NCBI GenBank assembly: GCA_002424845.1
Contig: DILD01000062.1
Location: 1 to 5,847 of the forward strand
Length of the DNA: 5,847 nucleotides
From: Thiobacillus denitrificans
GTDB lineage: Bacteria; Pseudomonadota; Gammaproteobacteria; Burkholderiales; Thiobacillaceae
Direction of reading: 5' to 3'
The position numbers and the translations under genes were made by a program. Position 1 is the first letter of the stretch; every line of letters starts with the position of its first letter. The notes under the pieces are model-generated. The model had not been told where the DNA came from. It ran no database searches and saw only the letters and a program-made list of their open reading frames with translations. Shown one piece after another: positions 4,786 through 5,847 of this stretch.

Positions 4786-4991
4786 GCCGCCGAGTTTAGC
4801 GCATCGTGAATCGGAGTACCCCGCAAGGGAGACCCTGAACAAGTCCACATTCGTCATTCCGGCAGAAGCCGGAATCCAGTTAAATCAAGCATCTGGACCC
4901 CGGCTTTTGCCGGGGTGACGACTTATTCAGAATTTACCAAGGGGGATTGAAACGAATCTTTCAGGGCACGCGCCCGCTGGCGTGGCGTTGC
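4786..4991. other. Intergenic region between the DUF4124/glutaredoxin-like gene and xthA
   Basis: This 206-bp gap on the minus-strand path carries the REP-like repeat (4852-4920), and no gene is seen in it. Near the end of the upstream gene, CACGC (about 4967-4971) and GCGTG (about 4980-4984) could form a weak GC-rich hairpin, but no run of T follows on the minus strand, so a terminator is not supported. The stretch 4786-4850 must contain or transmit the promoter for xthA; I see no strong sigma-70 pair there. Confidence 0.5.
4852..4920. repeat. REP-like palindromic repeat pair
   Basis: The element has two hairpins in inverted orientation. ATTCCGGC (4856-4863) pairs with GCCGGAAT (4868-4875) around an AGAA loop. 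ACCCCGGC (4897-4904) pairs with GCCGGGGT (4909-4916) around TTTT. The outer ends CGTCA (4852-4856) and TGACG (4916-4920), and the inner CCAG and CTGG, are also complementary, so the whole 69 bp forms a larger cruciform. Elements of this type (CGTCATTCCGGC...GCCGGAATCCAG) are dispersed in many copies in proteobacterial genomes and are probably moved by REP-associated transposases. It lies between xthA and the DUF4124 gene and could affect transcript ends or stability there. Confidence 0.8.
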
Positions 4992-5537
4992 TTACGGCGC
5001 GGGTTTGGCCTCAGGCGCCACTTTGGGTTGAGGCGCAGGCGCCAGAACCGGCATCGGCGGACGGGAGGGCATGGCGGTTTTCGGGTAGCCGGCGCGGTCG
5101 AGCGCGGCATGCCATTGGCCGGCCTGGAAGCCTTCGATCTGCTCGCTGCCGACCATCAGCACGGGAACGTTGAGTTTTCCGGTCAGCTTCTGCAATTCCT
5201 TGCGCGCATCCTCGCTGGCGATCAGGTCCTTGTTGCGGTAAGGGATGCCGCGTTCGTCCAGCAACTGCCGGGCCTGGTCGCACAGTGGCCCACAGGCGCT
5301 GATGTAGAGGGTGACCGGGAATTTCGCGCGCGCGGTCAGGAGTGCGTAGGGCTCGCCCGTCTCGATTACGCTGTCCCTGAAATTCCTTTGCTGGACGTTC
5401 TTGACCGGGGTTGGCGGGGGCTGGTCGCTGAAAACCGTGCGGCCATCGGCGTCTTTCCACTGGTACAACTGGGCGGCGGCGAGCGGCGTGCTGGCCATGG
5501 CCAGCCATGCCGCCGTCATGATGAGTCCTGTTTTCAT
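4992..5537 (-). CDS. Periplasmic DUF4124 / glutaredoxin-like protein
   Basis: The 181-residue protein is probably exported. Residues 1-22 (MKTGLIMTAAWLAMASTPLA, then AA) form a signal peptide with likely cleavage before QLYQWKD. A DUF4124 domain follows at about 22-55 (LYQWKDADGRTVFSDQPP). A thioredoxin-fold glutaredoxin-like domain covers about 74-150, with FPVTLYIS, a CGPLC motif (Cys82, Cys86), the cis-proline segment NVPVLMVG and GFQAGQWHAALDRAGYP. The cysteines are spaced CxxxC, not the CxxC of classical glutaredoxins. The tail (157-181) is rich in Pro and Ala. A role in periplasmic thiol chemistry is inferred from the fold. The ATG at 5537 has a good Shine-Dalgarno (GGGAG, 5544-5548 on the complement, six bases away). 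It lies 56 bp downstream of prlC on the same strand and may be co-transcribed with it. Confidence 0.87.
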   Translation of the reverse strand: MKTGLIMTAAWLAMASTPLAAAQLYQWKDADGRTVFSDQPPPTPVKNVQQRNFRDSVIETGEPYALLTARAKFPVTLYISACGPLCDQARQLLDERGIPYRNKDLIASEDARKELQKLTGKLNVPVLMVGSEQIEGFQAGQWHAALDRAGYPKTAMPSRPPMPVLAPAPQPKVAPEAKPAP

Positions 5538-5593
5538 GCTGTGCTCCCGGAAGCTCTGAACCTTCGTTATAACGGCTGTTGGCGGTCCTGGCT

Positions 5594-5847
5594 TTACACC
5601 ATACCGTTGTGTCGCAGCAGCGCATCGATGGTCGGTTCGCGGCCGCGGAAGGCCTTGAAGGATTCGAGCGCTGGGCGGGCGCCGCCCTGGGCGAGGATTT
5701 CGCTCCAGAAGCGGTGGCCAACTTCGGGGTTGAGCACGCCGCCGTAGCCTTCGGCCTCGTCCTCGAACAGCGCGTAGGCGTCGGCGGACAGCACTTCCGC
5801 CCACTTGTAGCTGTAGTAGCCGGCCGCATAGCCGCCGGCGAAGATGT
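5594..5847 (-). CDS. prlC: Oligopeptidase A, C-terminal end (gene runs off the window)
   Basis: The last 84 codons of an M3-family zinc metallopeptidase (oligopeptidase A, PrlC/OpdA) are present, running off the right edge. Typical C-terminal family sequence is visible: IFAGGYAAGYYSYKWAEVLS, then ADAYALFEDE, NPEVGHRFWSEILAQGG, and the terminal FKAFRGREPTIDALLRHNGM. The zinc-binding HEXXH motif lies upstream, outside the window. The enzyme degrades cytoplasmic oligopeptides, including cleaved signal peptides. The GTG at 5792-5794 is an internal valine (AEVLSADAY), not a start. The stop is TAA at 5594-5596. Confidence 0.95.
   Translation of the reverse strand, partial: IFAGGYAAGYYSYKWAEVLSADAYALFEDEAEGYGGVLNPEVGHRFWSEILAQGGARPALESFKAFRGREPTIDALLRHNGMV

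Noticed and set aside
4135..4809. 224-codon plus-strand frame opposite xthA
   Set aside because: It is antisense to a gene with all its catalytic residues. The Val/Glu/Gly-rich composition is typical of an antisense shadow.
4783..4857. Longer xthA start giving 24 extra N-terminal residues
   Set aside because: The extension enters the palindromic repeat and is not of the family. MKIAAWNVNS is the expected N-terminus.
4852..4920. CRISPR-like repeat
   Set aside because: There are only two unequal inverted hairpins, with no direct repeat-spacer pattern.
4947..5747. 266-codon plus-strand frame opposite the DUF4124 gene and prlC
   Set aside because: It is antisense to two well-supported genes and spans the gap between them.

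Overview
The window looks like chromosomal DNA of a proteobacterium. A betaproteobacterium related to the Nitrosomonadales is my best guess, from the GC-rich coding sequence and the order prlC (oligopeptidase A) - DUF4124/glutaredoxin-like gene - xthA (exonuclease III). It falls into three parts: the end of an integron gene-cassette array, a scrambled insertion zone, and a conserved housekeeping block.

Positions 1-1600 are the distal end of a cassette array. Three attC recombination sites are visible (471-543, 1076-1144, 1534-1600), plus the right-hand core box of a fourth site at 19-25. Each site folds into an imperfect hairpin with one unpaired A. The left core box of each site is the exact reverse complement of the core box that starts the same cassette, so the boundaries are well fixed: cassette 1 = 20-537, cassette 2 = 538-1138, cassette 3 = 1139-1594. 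Each cassette carries one plus-strand gene: a four-helix membrane protein, a PD-(D/E)XK nuclease-like protein interrupted by an in-frame TAG, and a small membrane-anchored protein. They are visibly more AT-rich than the rest of the window. No integrase gene is present, so the platform lies outside.

Positions 1601-4011 are an accessory patch. Next to the array lies a truncated 3' part of a second xthA (1719-2172, minus strand). It is joined head to head to a short remnant resembling the C-terminus of an AlkA-type 3-methyladenine DNA glycosylase (about 2164-2307, plus strand). A complete two-gene AbiE-like type IV toxin-antitoxin operon follows (2399-3999, plus strand), with an inverted repeat just upstream that could be the antitoxin's operator.

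Positions 4012-5847 are the housekeeping block, all on the minus strand: intact xthA (4012-4785), a REP-like palindromic repeat upstream of it (4852-4920), a periplasmic DUF4124/glutaredoxin-like protein (4992-5537), and the 3' end of prlC (5594 to the window edge).

The truncated xthA matches the intact xthA over 454 bp with no indels, at about 91% identity by hand count. Most changes are silent and the reading frame is intact. This suggests the partial copy diverged as a working gene in another lineage and was truncated or imported later, which would make xthA a recombination or insertion hotspot that gained an integron array and a defence-type toxin-antitoxin module. The sequence of events is inferred.
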